The notes beneath the pieces are model-generated. The model ran no database searches, was not told the DNA's origin, and worked only from the letters and a program-made list of their open reading frames with translations. Shown piece after piece: positions 1 to 5,746 of a stretch of 5,777 nt of DNA. Every line of letters starts with the position of its first letter. Within the stretch, counting starts at the first letter, position 1. Both the position numbers and the translations under genes were made by a program. This DNA comes from Gudongella sp964604145. GTDB lineage: Bacteria; Bacillota; Clostridia; Tissierellales; Tissierellaceae. Location of the stretch: NCBI GenBank assembly GCA_964604145.1, contig CAZRXS010000078.1, positions 1-5,777 on the forward strand, given 5' to 3'.

Positions 1-80
1 AAACGATAAATTTATCTATATTAGCAGTTAAAATGCAAGAGTATTAGGCTAATTTAAAGGGTTATGTCATATATACCATT
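1..80. other. Non-coding left edge
   Basis: AT-rich sequence beyond the candidate udk terminator. No open frame with a ribosome binding site, RNA gene or repeat is supported here. In B. subtilis greA follows udk, but no part of it is visible. Confidence 0.5.
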
Positions 81-131
81 AAAAAATAATTCTAATCATC
101 TAAAAAATATCTTTTATACCCTTGTGATTAG
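81..131 (-). terminator. Candidate AT-rich terminator after udk
   Basis: On the minus strand CTAATCA (131-125) pairs with TGATTAG (98-92), a 7-bp stem. The 26-nt loop contains a second AAAA/TTTT pairing that could extend the structure. After the second arm comes AATTA and then a six-T run (86-81). It starts 11 nt past the udk stop. The stem has only two G-C pairs and a long loop, so it is weak. Confidence 0.45.
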
Positions 132-141
132 TGAACTGTAA

Positions 142-768
142 TTATGCATTATCCTTTATTATATTGTTTATCTTTGCAACTATTATATCTATTGCTACTT
201 TATTGTAGCCACCTTCTGGGATTATAATATCTGCGTATCTCTTTGTGGGCTCTACAAATTGGAGGTGTGCTGGCCTTACCGTGTTCATATATTGCATTAT
301 AACAGAATCCAGCGTCCTGCCTCTTTCTTTAATATCCCTTAGAATTCTTCTTATCACCCGAACATCTGAATCTGTATCAACAAATATTTTTATATCTAAT
401 AGATCTCTTAGTTCTTCATCATAAAGTATAAGTATGCCCTCAAGTATTATAATATGTCTTGGTTCAACGTGATAGCTTTCTTTTTTTCTATTGTGATTTT
501 CAAAGTCATAAATTGGTTTTTCAATTGGCTTTGAATCCATTAATCGTTTTAAATCTTGTATAAGGAGTCTATTATCAAAAGCAAAGGGATGGTCGTAGTT
601 TGTCTTTACCCTCTCTTCAAAACTCATATGGCTTTGGTCTTTGTAGTATGAGTCTTGTTCTATAACTACGACGTTTTTATCTGTTATAGATTTAAAGATT
701 TCTTTTGTAACTGTAGATTTTCCTGAACCTGTACCACCTGATATGCCTATTAGGATTGGTTTTTTCAT
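142..768 (-). CDS. udk: Uridine kinase (uridine/cytidine monophosphokinase)
   Basis: Phosphorylates uridine and cytidine to UMP and CMP with ATP or GTP, in cytosolic pyrimidine salvage. The 208-residue protein has the usual family length. A Walker A P-loop (GGTGSGKST) lies at residues 11-19. The nucleoside-binding region EQDSYYKD follows at 37-44, with NYDHPFAFD at 57-65 and YDF at 88-90. A Walker B-like strand ending ILEGIL is at 108-113. The Arg-rich lid DVRVIRRILRDIKERGR spans 135-151, and the C-terminal FVEPTKRYADIIIP at 171-184 is typical of Udk. The ATG at 768 overlaps the stop of the upstream U32 gene in an ATGA arrangement (4 bp), and AGAGGA at 780-775 serves as ribosome binding site with a 6-nt spacer. 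It is therefore probably translationally coupled as the last visible gene of the queT operon. udk also follows the U32 genes in B. subtilis. Identification is secure. Confidence 0.96.
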   Translation of the reverse strand: MKKPILIGISGGTGSGKSTVTKEIFKSITDKNVVVIEQDSYYKDQSHMSFEERVKTNYDHPFAFDNRLLIQDLKRLMDSKPIEKPIYDFENHNRKKESYHVEPRHIIILEGILILYDEELRDLLDIKIFVDTDSDVRVIRRILRDIKERGRTLDSVIMQYMNTVRPAHLQFVEPTKRYADIIIPEGGYNKVAIDIIVAKINNIIKDNA

Positions 769-2000
769 TCCTTATCCTCTCTCTCTTTTCTAATTAAGTC
801 AAATTTTGCAACTTCTCTATCTACTTTTATTTTAATAACTTGTTGAGGGTGGGGTGCTACTTCTATTTCTTCGCCCTTATCATCCCACATTTGTTCTATT
901 TTTTGAATAAAAAAGTCTTTATTTGGTCCAAAGAATTCTACATGGTCTCCTAGGAACATTCTGTTTCTTTGTTCTACTCTTGCAATCTGTGTAGATTTAT
1001 CATAATCAAGAACCATTCCAACAAAATCATATCCTCTTATATAGGAGCTAGTTTGGTAGATTTGTCCTTCTTCTTTAGGATTGCCAAAGAAAAAGCCTGT
1101 GGTAAAATCTCTATGGCTTACTTTTCTAATCTCATCCATCCATTCTTTACGGTATTGATAGTTTTCAGGGTCTTTAGAATAATTATCAAGGGCTATCCTA
1201 TATGCCCTAACAACTGTTGCCACATAGTATGAACTTTTAACTCTTCCTTCAATCTTTAGGCTTCTTATTCCTGATTTTATTATCTCTGGTAGGTATTCTA
1301 TCATTGAAAGATCTTTTGAATTAAAAAGAAATGTACCTTTATCGTCTTCTTCTATTGGGAAATACTCCCCTGGTCTTGTTTCTTCAACCACATAGTATTT
1401 AAACCTGCAAGCTTGAACACAATCTCCTCTGTTAGCATCTCTTCCTACCATATAATTTGATAAAAGACATCTTCCTGAATAGCTCATACACATCGCCCCG
1501 TGAACAAAGGCTTCTAAGTCCATATCCTCTGGCAAACGATTTGTTATAGCTGTAATTTCTTCTAAAGTAAGTTCTCTGGCTAATACAATTCTTTTAACAC
1601 CAAGATTGTACCAAAACATTATTGTTTCAAAGTTTGTAACACTTGCTTGTGTACTTATATGGATTTCCATATGGGGAATTATTTTTTTTATAAAGGTAAA
1701 CATGCCTGGATCAGATACAATTAAAGCATCTACATTTATTTTATTTAGCTCTAAAAGATAGTCCTCTAGGCCTATAAAATCTTCATCATGGGGTACTATA
1801 TTTAAGGTTATATATACCTTTTTATTTCTTTTATGGGCAAAGTCTACCCCTTCTTTAATTTCGTCTATTGTAAAGTTTTTGGATGCTTTTCTAAGTCCAA
1901 ATGCCTCTCCACCTAGGTATACTGCATCTGCCCCATATAATATTGCCATCTTTAGTTTTTCTAAATCACCTGCTGGTGCTAATAATTCTATGCCTTCCAA
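765..2000 (-). CDS. trhP: U32-family tRNA uridine hydroxylation protein (TrhP/YrrO-like)
   Basis: Formerly annotated as peptidase U32 or collagenase-like. Characterised relatives (E. coli TrhP/YegQ, B. subtilis YrrN/YrrO) carry out prephenate-dependent hydroxylation of U34 to 5-hydroxyuridine in tRNA, and the role here is inferred from that. The 411-residue protein opens with the conserved ELLAPAGDLEKLK. The U32 signature runs from E163 (EAFVHGAMC) through GRCLLSNY at 176-183. Cysteines C171, C178, C194 and C198 form the expected iron-sulfur cluster set. SLKIEGRVKSSYYVATVVRAYR at about 247-268 is also family-typical, and a beta-rich U32 C-terminal domain occupies about 320-400. The start is TTG at 2000: AAGGAGGAG at 2014-2006 gives a 7-nt spacer, and the conserved N-terminus begins at once, with the next Met only at residue 18. 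It overlaps the end of trmR by 13 bp. B. subtilis has two adjacent paralogues; only the longer YrrO type is present here. Family certain, exact substrate moderately so. Confidence 0.9.
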   Translation of the reverse strand: MEGIELLAPAGDLEKLKMAILYGADAVYLGGEAFGLRKASKNFTIDEIKEGVDFAHKRNKKVYITLNIVPHDEDFIGLEDYLLELNKINVDALIVSDPGMFTFIKKIIPHMEIHISTQASVTNFETIMFWYNLGVKRIVLARELTLEEITAITNRLPEDMDLEAFVHGAMCMSYSGRCLLSNYMVGRDANRGDCVQACRFKYYVVEETRPGEYFPIEEDDKGTFLFNSKDLSMIEYLPEIIKSGIRSLKIEGRVKSSYYVATVVRAYRIALDNYSKDPENYQYRKEWMDEIRKVSHRDFTTGFFFGNPKEEGQIYQTSSYIRGYDFVGMVLDYDKSTQIARVEQRNRMFLGDHVEFFGPNKDFFIQKIEQMWDDKGEEIEVAPHPQQVIKIKVDREVAKFDLIRKEREDKE

Positions 2001-2650
2001 TCAATCTCCTCCTTATATGTCAAAGCGAGTCCATCGCCTATTGGAATTACACTTGAGCTTAGACCCTCTGTGGTGTTAATCAACTCCAAGTAATTTCTTA
2101 GCCTTGTAACTAATGTCTTTTGCCTTTTTTCTACCTCGGTTTTTTGGGCAACCATTCCCTTGTACAAGACATTATCTGAAACAATTATCCCCCCTGCTTT
2201 AAGGAGCTTTAGAGAATAGTCCATAAACTCAATATACTGTCCCTTAGCTGCATCTAAAAATATAAAGTCATAGGCTTTGCTAAGGTGTGGGAATATTTCC
2301 AAGGCATCGCCTTCTATTATTTTAATTTCTTCTTTAAAGCCAGATTTTTCTATATTTAAAATAGCCTTTTCTACCATATGGGGGTCTTTTTCCAAGCTTG
2401 TTATTCCAAAATCTTCTTTAAGAGTTTCTGCCATTGTAATAGCAGAATATCCTATTGCAGTACCAACCTCAAGGATTTCTTTCGGTCGATGAAGTTTTAA
2501 AAGAAATCTTAAAAACTGTGCAATCTCTGGTTCTATAATTGGCACTTTATTCACTTTAGCATAATCTTCTAGCTCACTTAAAAGAGGGCTTCTCTCTGGA
2601 AGTAGTTTTCTTATATATTCAGTTATATATTCTTTATTTACATTTCCCAT
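1988..2650 (-). CDS. trmR: SAM-dependent O-methyltransferase, probable tRNA 5-hydroxyuridine methyltransferase TrmR
   Basis: Class I SAM methyltransferase of the COMT-like (Methyltransf_3) family, 220 residues. B. subtilis TrmR (YrrM), in the same gene context, methylates 5-hydroxyuridine at tRNA position 34 to 5-methoxyuridine. The SAM-binding motif I is ILEVGTAIGYSA at 59-70. An acidic ribose ligand (E87) follows in SLEKDP, then EGDA at 113-116. The metal-binding residues are D133 in FLDAAKGQY and D159-N160 in SDNVLYKG, and GDGL is at 206-209. The divalent-metal triad implies a metal-dependent O-methyltransferase acting on a vicinal hydroxyl. The ATG at 2650 lies 9 bp past queT, whose TAA stop is part of the ribosome binding site TAAGGAG. 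The gene overlaps the U32 hydroxylation gene that would supply its substrate, which strongly favours TrmR over a catechol methyltransferase. Family certain, tRNA role inferred from context. Confidence 0.9.
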   Translation of the reverse strand: MGNVNKEYITEYIRKLLPERSPLLSELEDYAKVNKVPIIEPEIAQFLRFLLKLHRPKEILEVGTAIGYSAITMAETLKEDFGITSLEKDPHMVEKAILNIEKSGFKEEIKIIEGDALEIFPHLSKAYDFIFLDAAKGQYIEFMDYSLKLLKAGGIIVSDNVLYKGMVAQKTEVEKRQKTLVTRLRNYLELINTTEGLSSSVIPIGDGLALTYKEEIDWKA

Positions 2651-2659
2651 AAAAACTCC

Positions 2660-3151
2660 TTACCATTCCCTGTATTTAGATGCCTTTTTATGCACATAGA
2701 GAATTATGCTGCCAAATAGGGCAACTGAAACTAACTCGCCTGCTCCTATTCCTATGGCTGTATAAATATATGGTATTCTTGTAAAATATGAAACCCAAAT
2801 AGAAACTATAAGTCCATTTAATAATATTGGTGGTAACATTCCTATATACTTGTTTTTTGCCTTTGATGTTAAATATGCTGCTACTACTGTTACAAGGGCT
2901 CCTCCTATTATATCTACAAGACCAAAACCCGAATATGGTGCTAATAGAAAGTTAGCTAATAAAACTCCTACAAAGAGTCCTGGTACCGCTGCTGATTCTA
3001 CTAAGGGTAATAATGTAAGGCCCTCTGCAATTCTAAGTTGAACTGGTCCAAATGTCAAACTTGCCACAGGAAAAGGCAATGCCTGTATTAATATCAAGAC
3101 CAAGTATATGGCTGCTATTAGGCTTGCTTTGGTTAAATATCTTACATTCAT
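2660..3151 (-). CDS. queT: QueT-family queuosine precursor ECF transporter S component
   Basis: Membrane substrate-binding (S) subunit of an energy-coupling factor importer, thought to take up a queuosine precursor such as preQ1 or queuine. It must share the EcfA/A'/T module, which is not in this window. The 163-residue protein is very hydrophobic, with about five membrane segments near residues 8-27, 53-71, 76-96, 105-124 and 127-155. The hallmark GPVQLRIAEGLTLLP (35-49) and the glycine-rich AIGIGAGELVS (132-142) are characteristic of QueT (formerly DUF988). The frame is open upstream to an ATG at 3190, but I choose the ATG at 3151: AGTGAGG ending at 3161 lies 9 nt upstream, and the protein then begins MNVRYLTKASLIAA as family members do. 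It heads the operon queT-trmR-trhP-udk. No preQ1 riboswitch is apparent in the short leader. Ligand assignment is by family only. Confidence 0.88.
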   Translation of the reverse strand: MNVRYLTKASLIAAIYLVLILIQALPFPVASLTFGPVQLRIAEGLTLLPLVESAAVPGLFVGVLLANFLLAPYSGFGLVDIIGGALVTVVAAYLTSKAKNKYIGMLPPILLNGLIVSIWVSYFTRIPYIYTAIGIGAGELVSVALFGSIILYVHKKASKYREW

Positions 3152-3199
3152 AATATCCATCCTCACTCTTGTAAAATTTAAAATTATCATCTTATCCTA

Positions 3200-3233
3200 A
3201 TTATACTATAAAGATTGCATAAAATACTATTAA
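3200..3233 (-). promoter_or_regulatory. Candidate sigma-A promoter for queT operon
   Basis: Reading the minus strand, TTAATA (3233-3228, four of six matches to TTGACA) is followed after 17 bp by TATAGT (3210-3205). A consensus TATAAT overlaps it at 3205-3200, but that hexamer has no good -35 at normal spacing. Transcription would begin near 3198-3193, giving a leader of roughly 45 nt before the queT ATG. Its position, directly after the rnj terminator, makes a new promoter likely here. In such AT-rich DNA the hexamers alone are weak evidence. Confidence 0.5.
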
Positions 3234-3242
3234 TTACAAATG

Positions 3243-3276
3243 AAAAACTACCTTCTAGGATCAGATGATAGTTTTT
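3243..3276 (-). terminator. Rho-independent terminator after rnj
   Basis: The minus strand reads AAAAACTATCATCT, a GATCCT loop, then AGAAGGTAGTTTTT. The outer 8 bp pair perfectly, followed by a G-T wobble, one C-G pair, one A-A mismatch and three more pairs. The 3' arm ends in a five-T run, followed by CATTT. It begins 13 nt past the rnj stop codon, so it ends the ruvX-DUF1292-rnj unit. Because the outer stem is A/T on one side and T/A on the other, it could also act on plus-strand transcripts. Confidence 0.85.
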
Positions 3277-3289
3277 CTTTTGTTTTTCC

Positions 3290-4951
3290 TTAAATTTCCA
3301 TAATAATTGGTAAAATCATAGGATTTCTCTTTATTTTCTCATAGAGGAATGTCCTTAAATCATTTCTAACATTTGATTTTATTGCAGACCATTCTTTAAT
3401 CTTTTTAGACTCTACATCATCAAGTGTTTTCTGAACAATTTTCTTTGCCTCTACCATTAAGTCTTCTGACTCTCTTACATATACAAAGCCTCTTGAAACA
3501 AGGTCTGGACCAGATACTACTTTTCCTGTTGATTTTTCCATGCTTACTACCACAACTATAAGTCCATCTTCTGATAGGTGCTTTCTATCTCGAAGTACAA
3601 TATTCCCAACATCTCCAACCCCAAGACCATCTACTAAAATATGGCCTGATGGAACAGATGGTCCTAAACTTGCTGTATTTTTTGTAAACTCTAAACTTTG
3701 TCCATTTTCAAGTACAAATATATTTTCTTCTGGGGTTCCCATTGCTTTACTCAGCTCAGCATGTAGCTTAAGATGTCTTATTTCTCCATGCACTGGTAGG
3801 AAAAACTTTGGATTAACTAATGAATGCATTAGTTTTAATTCTTCTTGACATGCATGGCCTGATACATGAATATCATCTAGGGCTTCATAGACCACTTCTA
3901 TTCCTTTTTCAAGTAGTTTATTAACTGTCTTTGATACTGCTTTTTCATTGCCTGGAATTGGAGTTGCTGATATTAGGACCAAATCATCATGCATCAATTC
4001 AATTTGCCTATGCTCATCAGAGGATATTCTGGTTAAGGCACTCATGGGCTCACCTTGCGAACCTGTCATTATTAGTACAATCTCATCTTTCCTATAATTG
4101 CCTATATCTTTAAGATCGATTATGGTATCTTTTTTGTATTTAAGGTATCCTAACTCTCTGGCTACTGTGCTTACATTTATCATAGATCGGCCTGAAAGAA
4201 TTACTTTTCTATTATTTGACTCTGCTGCCTCTATGGCTTGTTGTACCCTGTAAACATTGGATGAAAATGTTGCTACGATTATCCTGCCCTCTGCCTTGTA
4301 AAAAAGGTCCCTAAAGGTCTCTCCAACCATTCTTTCGCTGACTGTATAGCCAGGTCTTGTTACATTTGTTGAATCTGAAAGTAAGGCTAATACACCTTTA
4401 TTGCCTAGCTCGGCAAATCTATTTAAGTTCATCTCTGCGCCCTCAATTGGGGTAAAGTCGATTTTAAAATCTCCTGTTTGTATCACTGTTCCAATTGGAC
4501 TTGTAAGGGCTATTGCTGCACTATCTGGTATAGAGTGGGTTGTTTTAATAAACTCTATATCAAAATGACCAAGCTTATAGTTTGTGCCATAATCTACAAC
4601 ATTTAAGTCTATATTCTTTAAATTGTGTTCTTTTAACTTATTAGCTAACAAGCCTATTGTCAGCTTTGTGCCGTATATAGGCATATCGATTTTCTTTAAG
4701 ACATAAGGTATCGCCCCAATATGGTCCTCGTGACCATGGGTTAATACTAATCCCTTAATCTTATTCTTGTTTTTGATTAGGTAAGATACATCTGGTATTA
4801 CAATATCAACTCCGAGCATCTCATCTTCTGGAAAGGTCATTCCACAGTCTACTATTACTATGGAGTCCTTATACTCGTGTACGGTAATGTTTTTACCAAT
4901 CTCCCCCAATCCTCCTAAAGGGATTATTTTTAATTTGTTTGTTTTTGCCAC
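3290..4951 (-). CDS. rnj: Ribonuclease J
   Basis: Metallo-beta-lactamase/beta-CASP ribonuclease with 5'-3' exonuclease and endonuclease activity, central to mRNA decay and rRNA maturation in Gram-positives. From the GTG start it is 553 residues, close to B. subtilis RNase J1 (555). LGGLGEIGKN is at 12-21. The zinc-binding HGHEDH is at 72-77, with H139 in TTHSIPDS and D161 in TGDFKIDF. SDSTN is at 192-196, the beta-CASP segment includes TGSQGEPMSAL at 296-306, SGHACQEE at 364-371, PVHGE at 386-390, and the C-terminal end PMILPIIMEI is typical of RNase J. I place the start at GTG 4951: AAGGAG (4964-4959) sits 7 nt upstream and the conserved N-terminus follows directly. An in-frame ATG at 4990 would add 13 mainly basic residues, but its nearest GGAG is 16 nt away, beyond an inverted repeat. 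The J1 versus J2 subtype cannot be settled here. It is followed by a terminator. Confidence 0.96.
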   Translation of the reverse strand: MAKTNKLKIIPLGGLGEIGKNITVHEYKDSIVIVDCGMTFPEDEMLGVDIVIPDVSYLIKNKNKIKGLVLTHGHEDHIGAIPYVLKKIDMPIYGTKLTIGLLANKLKEHNLKNIDLNVVDYGTNYKLGHFDIEFIKTTHSIPDSAAIALTSPIGTVIQTGDFKIDFTPIEGAEMNLNRFAELGNKGVLALLSDSTNVTRPGYTVSERMVGETFRDLFYKAEGRIIVATFSSNVYRVQQAIEAAESNNRKVILSGRSMINVSTVARELGYLKYKKDTIIDLKDIGNYRKDEIVLIMTGSQGEPMSALTRISSDEHRQIELMHDDLVLISATPIPGNEKAVSKTVNKLLEKGIEVVYEALDDIHVSGHACQEELKLMHSLVNPKFFLPVHGEIRHLKLHAELSKAMGTPEENIFVLENGQSLEFTKNTASLGPSVPSGHILVDGLGVGDVGNIVLRDRKHLSEDGLIVVVVSMEKSTGKVVSGPDLVSRGFVYVRESEDLMVEAKKIVQKTLDDVESKKIKEWSAIKSNVRNDLRTFLYEKIKRNPMILPIIMEI

Positions 4952-4958
4952 TTTATCA

Positions 4959-4964
4959 CTCCTT
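4959..4964 (-). promoter_or_regulatory. Ribosome binding site deciding the rnj start
   Basis: AAGGAG on the minus strand, followed by the 7-nt spacer TGATAAA and then GTG at 4951. This spacing is optimal and supports the GTG start over the ATG at 4990, which would place this motif inside the coding region. Confidence 0.75.
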
Positions 4965-4970
4965 GATTTC

Positions 4971-5036
4971 CTATTCTTTTTTTCCCGCATTTACAACATT
5001 TGTAAACTCCGTTACGCTCATTTTTATTCCGCGCAT
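4971..5036 (-). other. Possible 21-codon small ORF in the rnj leader
   Basis: An ATG at 5036, or the second ATG at 5021, opens a frame ending with TAG at 4973-4971. It encodes up to 21 residues, including MSVTEFTNVVNAGKKE from the second ATG. Only a weak GGA (5030-5028) precedes the second ATG by 6 nt, and no site precedes the first. It ends 19 nt before the rnj GTG, so translational coupling is conceivable. It is also in frame with the upstream DUF1292 gene: after that gene's TAA, 34 codons stay open to this TAG. No known peptide is recognised. It may be chance or a remnant. Confidence 0.2.
4990..5006 (-). repeat. Perfect 7-bp inverted repeat in rnj leader
   Basis: TTTACAAATGTTGTAAA: the arms TTTACAA and TTGTAAA are perfectly complementary around the triplet ATG. 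It lies directly after a GGAG (5010-5007). It could be a protein-binding operator or a weak RNA hairpin at the alternative ATG 4990, whose first base is the last base of the repeat. No T run follows, so it is not a terminator. Function unknown. Confidence 0.6.
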
Positions 5037-5040
5037 ATTA

Positions 5041-5059
5041 AATAATGATAATTGAGATT
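5041..5059 (+). promoter_or_regulatory. Partial Fur-box-like sequence in rnj leader
   Basis: The plus strand reads AATAATGATAATTGAGATT. It matches the classical 19-bp Fur box (GATAATGATAATCATTATC) at 13 positions, with 11 consecutive matches covering nearly all of the first two hexamers, but the third hexamer is poor. It lies between DUF1292 and rnj. In AT-rich DNA such half matches occur by chance, so this is only a candidate. Confidence 0.25.
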
Positions 5060-5075
5060 CGGGTCTTAAAATATA

Positions 5076-5324
5076 TTAATGTAGGTGATCTTTTATTATT
5101 TCTTCATAAATATCTGTTGCTTTTTCTAATTCTTTATCATCAACATTAACAAGTACTTCTTCCCCATCATCATTCATTTCAATTTTTAATATATAAGTTA
5201 AAGCATCTATTTCCTTTGCTGGCAATAGTGCAACATATTCTTGATCATCAAAATTAAACTTCGCTTTTACAACAAATTCAATTTCATTTCCTAATTCATC
5301 ATAGAAAATGTGTTTCTCTGGCAT
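5076..5324 (-). CDS. DUF1292 family small acidic protein (YrzB-like)
   Basis: An 82-residue protein of unknown function, strongly acidic, matching the short DUF1292 family. The pattern IFYDELGNEIEF (6-17), FNFDDQEYVALLP (23-35) and YILKIEMNDDGEEVLVNVDDKELEKATDIYEEI (44-76) is the usual beta-rich core plus C-terminal helix. There is no signal peptide, membrane segment or cysteine, so it is probably cytosolic. The ATG at 5324 is preceded by AAAGGAGG (5337-5330) with a 5-nt spacer. The ruvX stop TAA overlaps the first bases of that site, leaving 11 bp between the genes, so they are co-transcribed. The same neighbour relation (ruvX-yrzB) holds in B. subtilis and clostridia. Family call is good, role unknown. 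Confidence 0.87.
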   Translation of the reverse strand: MPEKHIFYDELGNEIEFVVKAKFNFDDQEYVALLPAKEIDALTYILKIEMNDDGEEVLVNVDDKELEKATDIYEEIIKDHLH

Positions 5325-5335
5325 ATTATCCTCCT

Positions 5336-5746
5336 TTATTTCATATCTAAGTAGGTTTGTAAAATATATGAAGCAGCCACTTTATCAATTATGTTTTTCC
5401 TGTCTTCTCTTCTTACATCTGCTTCTATAAGAGTTCTTTCAGCAGAAACGCTAGATAATCTCTCATCAATATATATAAGTTCTATTTTAAATTTATTCTT
5501 TATTTTCTCTCCAACTTGCCTTGCCATTTCGCCTGATGGACCAAGTGTCCCATTCATATTTTTTGGCATGCCAACTATAACTTTCTTTATATCATACTCT
5601 AATAATATGGCTTCTATGGCTGCCATATCCTTTTTTTTACTCTCCCTGATAATTGTTGTTAAAGGTTGTGCACTAAATCCTAGTGGATCGCTTAATGCTA
5701 CTCCTATTCTCTTTGTTCCAACATCTAATCCTAATATTCTATCCAT
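5336..5746 (-). CDS. ruvX: RuvX/YqgF family nuclease (putative Holliday junction resolvase, pre-16S rRNA processing)
   Basis: An RNase H-fold protein of 136 residues, the typical length. The family has been proposed to resolve Holliday junctions and, in E. coli, to take part in 16S rRNA 5'-end maturation. The N-terminal strand RILGLDVGTKRIGVALSD (3-20) carries the first catalytic Asp (D8). VIVGMPKNMNGTLGPSG is at 56-72. IDERLSSVSAERTL (93-106) provides the central acidic residue (probably E95), and IIDKVAASYILQTYLD (119-134) supplies D121. All acidic active-site positions are intact, so the protein should be active. The ATG at 5746 has GGAG at 5755-5752, 5 nt upstream. It is the first complete gene in the window. 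In Firmicutes ireB and alaS normally lie upstream, beyond the right edge, so the promoter is probably out of view. Confidence 0.94.
   Translation of the reverse strand: MDRILGLDVGTKRIGVALSDPLGFSAQPLTTIIRESKKKDMAAIEAILLEYDIKKVIVGMPKNMNGTLGPSGEMARQVGEKIKNKFKIELIYIDERLSSVSAERTLIEADVRREDRKNIIDKVAASYILQTYLDMK

Noticed and set aside
5..16. Palindrome GATAAATTTATC at the left edge
   Set aside because: A 12-bp all-but-AT palindrome is expected by chance in this composition, and its context is cut by the window edge.
969..1232. Plus-strand open frame of 87 codons inside the U32 gene
   Set aside because: Antisense shadow of a well-conserved gene, with no ribosome binding site or recognisable protein.
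1879..2079. Plus-strand open frame across the U32/trmR junction
   Set aside because: Shadow of two real overlapping genes; no initiation signal or known domain.
3152..3190. N-terminal extension of queT from the ATG at 3190
   Set aside because: No ribosome binding site precedes 3190, the start would fall almost on the predicted transcription start, and the added 13 residues do not resemble QueT N-termini.
3540..3848. Plus-strand open frame of 102 codons inside rnj
   Set aside because: Antisense to conserved RNase J sequence; its Ser/Thr/Pro-rich product reflects the complementary codons and not a real protein.
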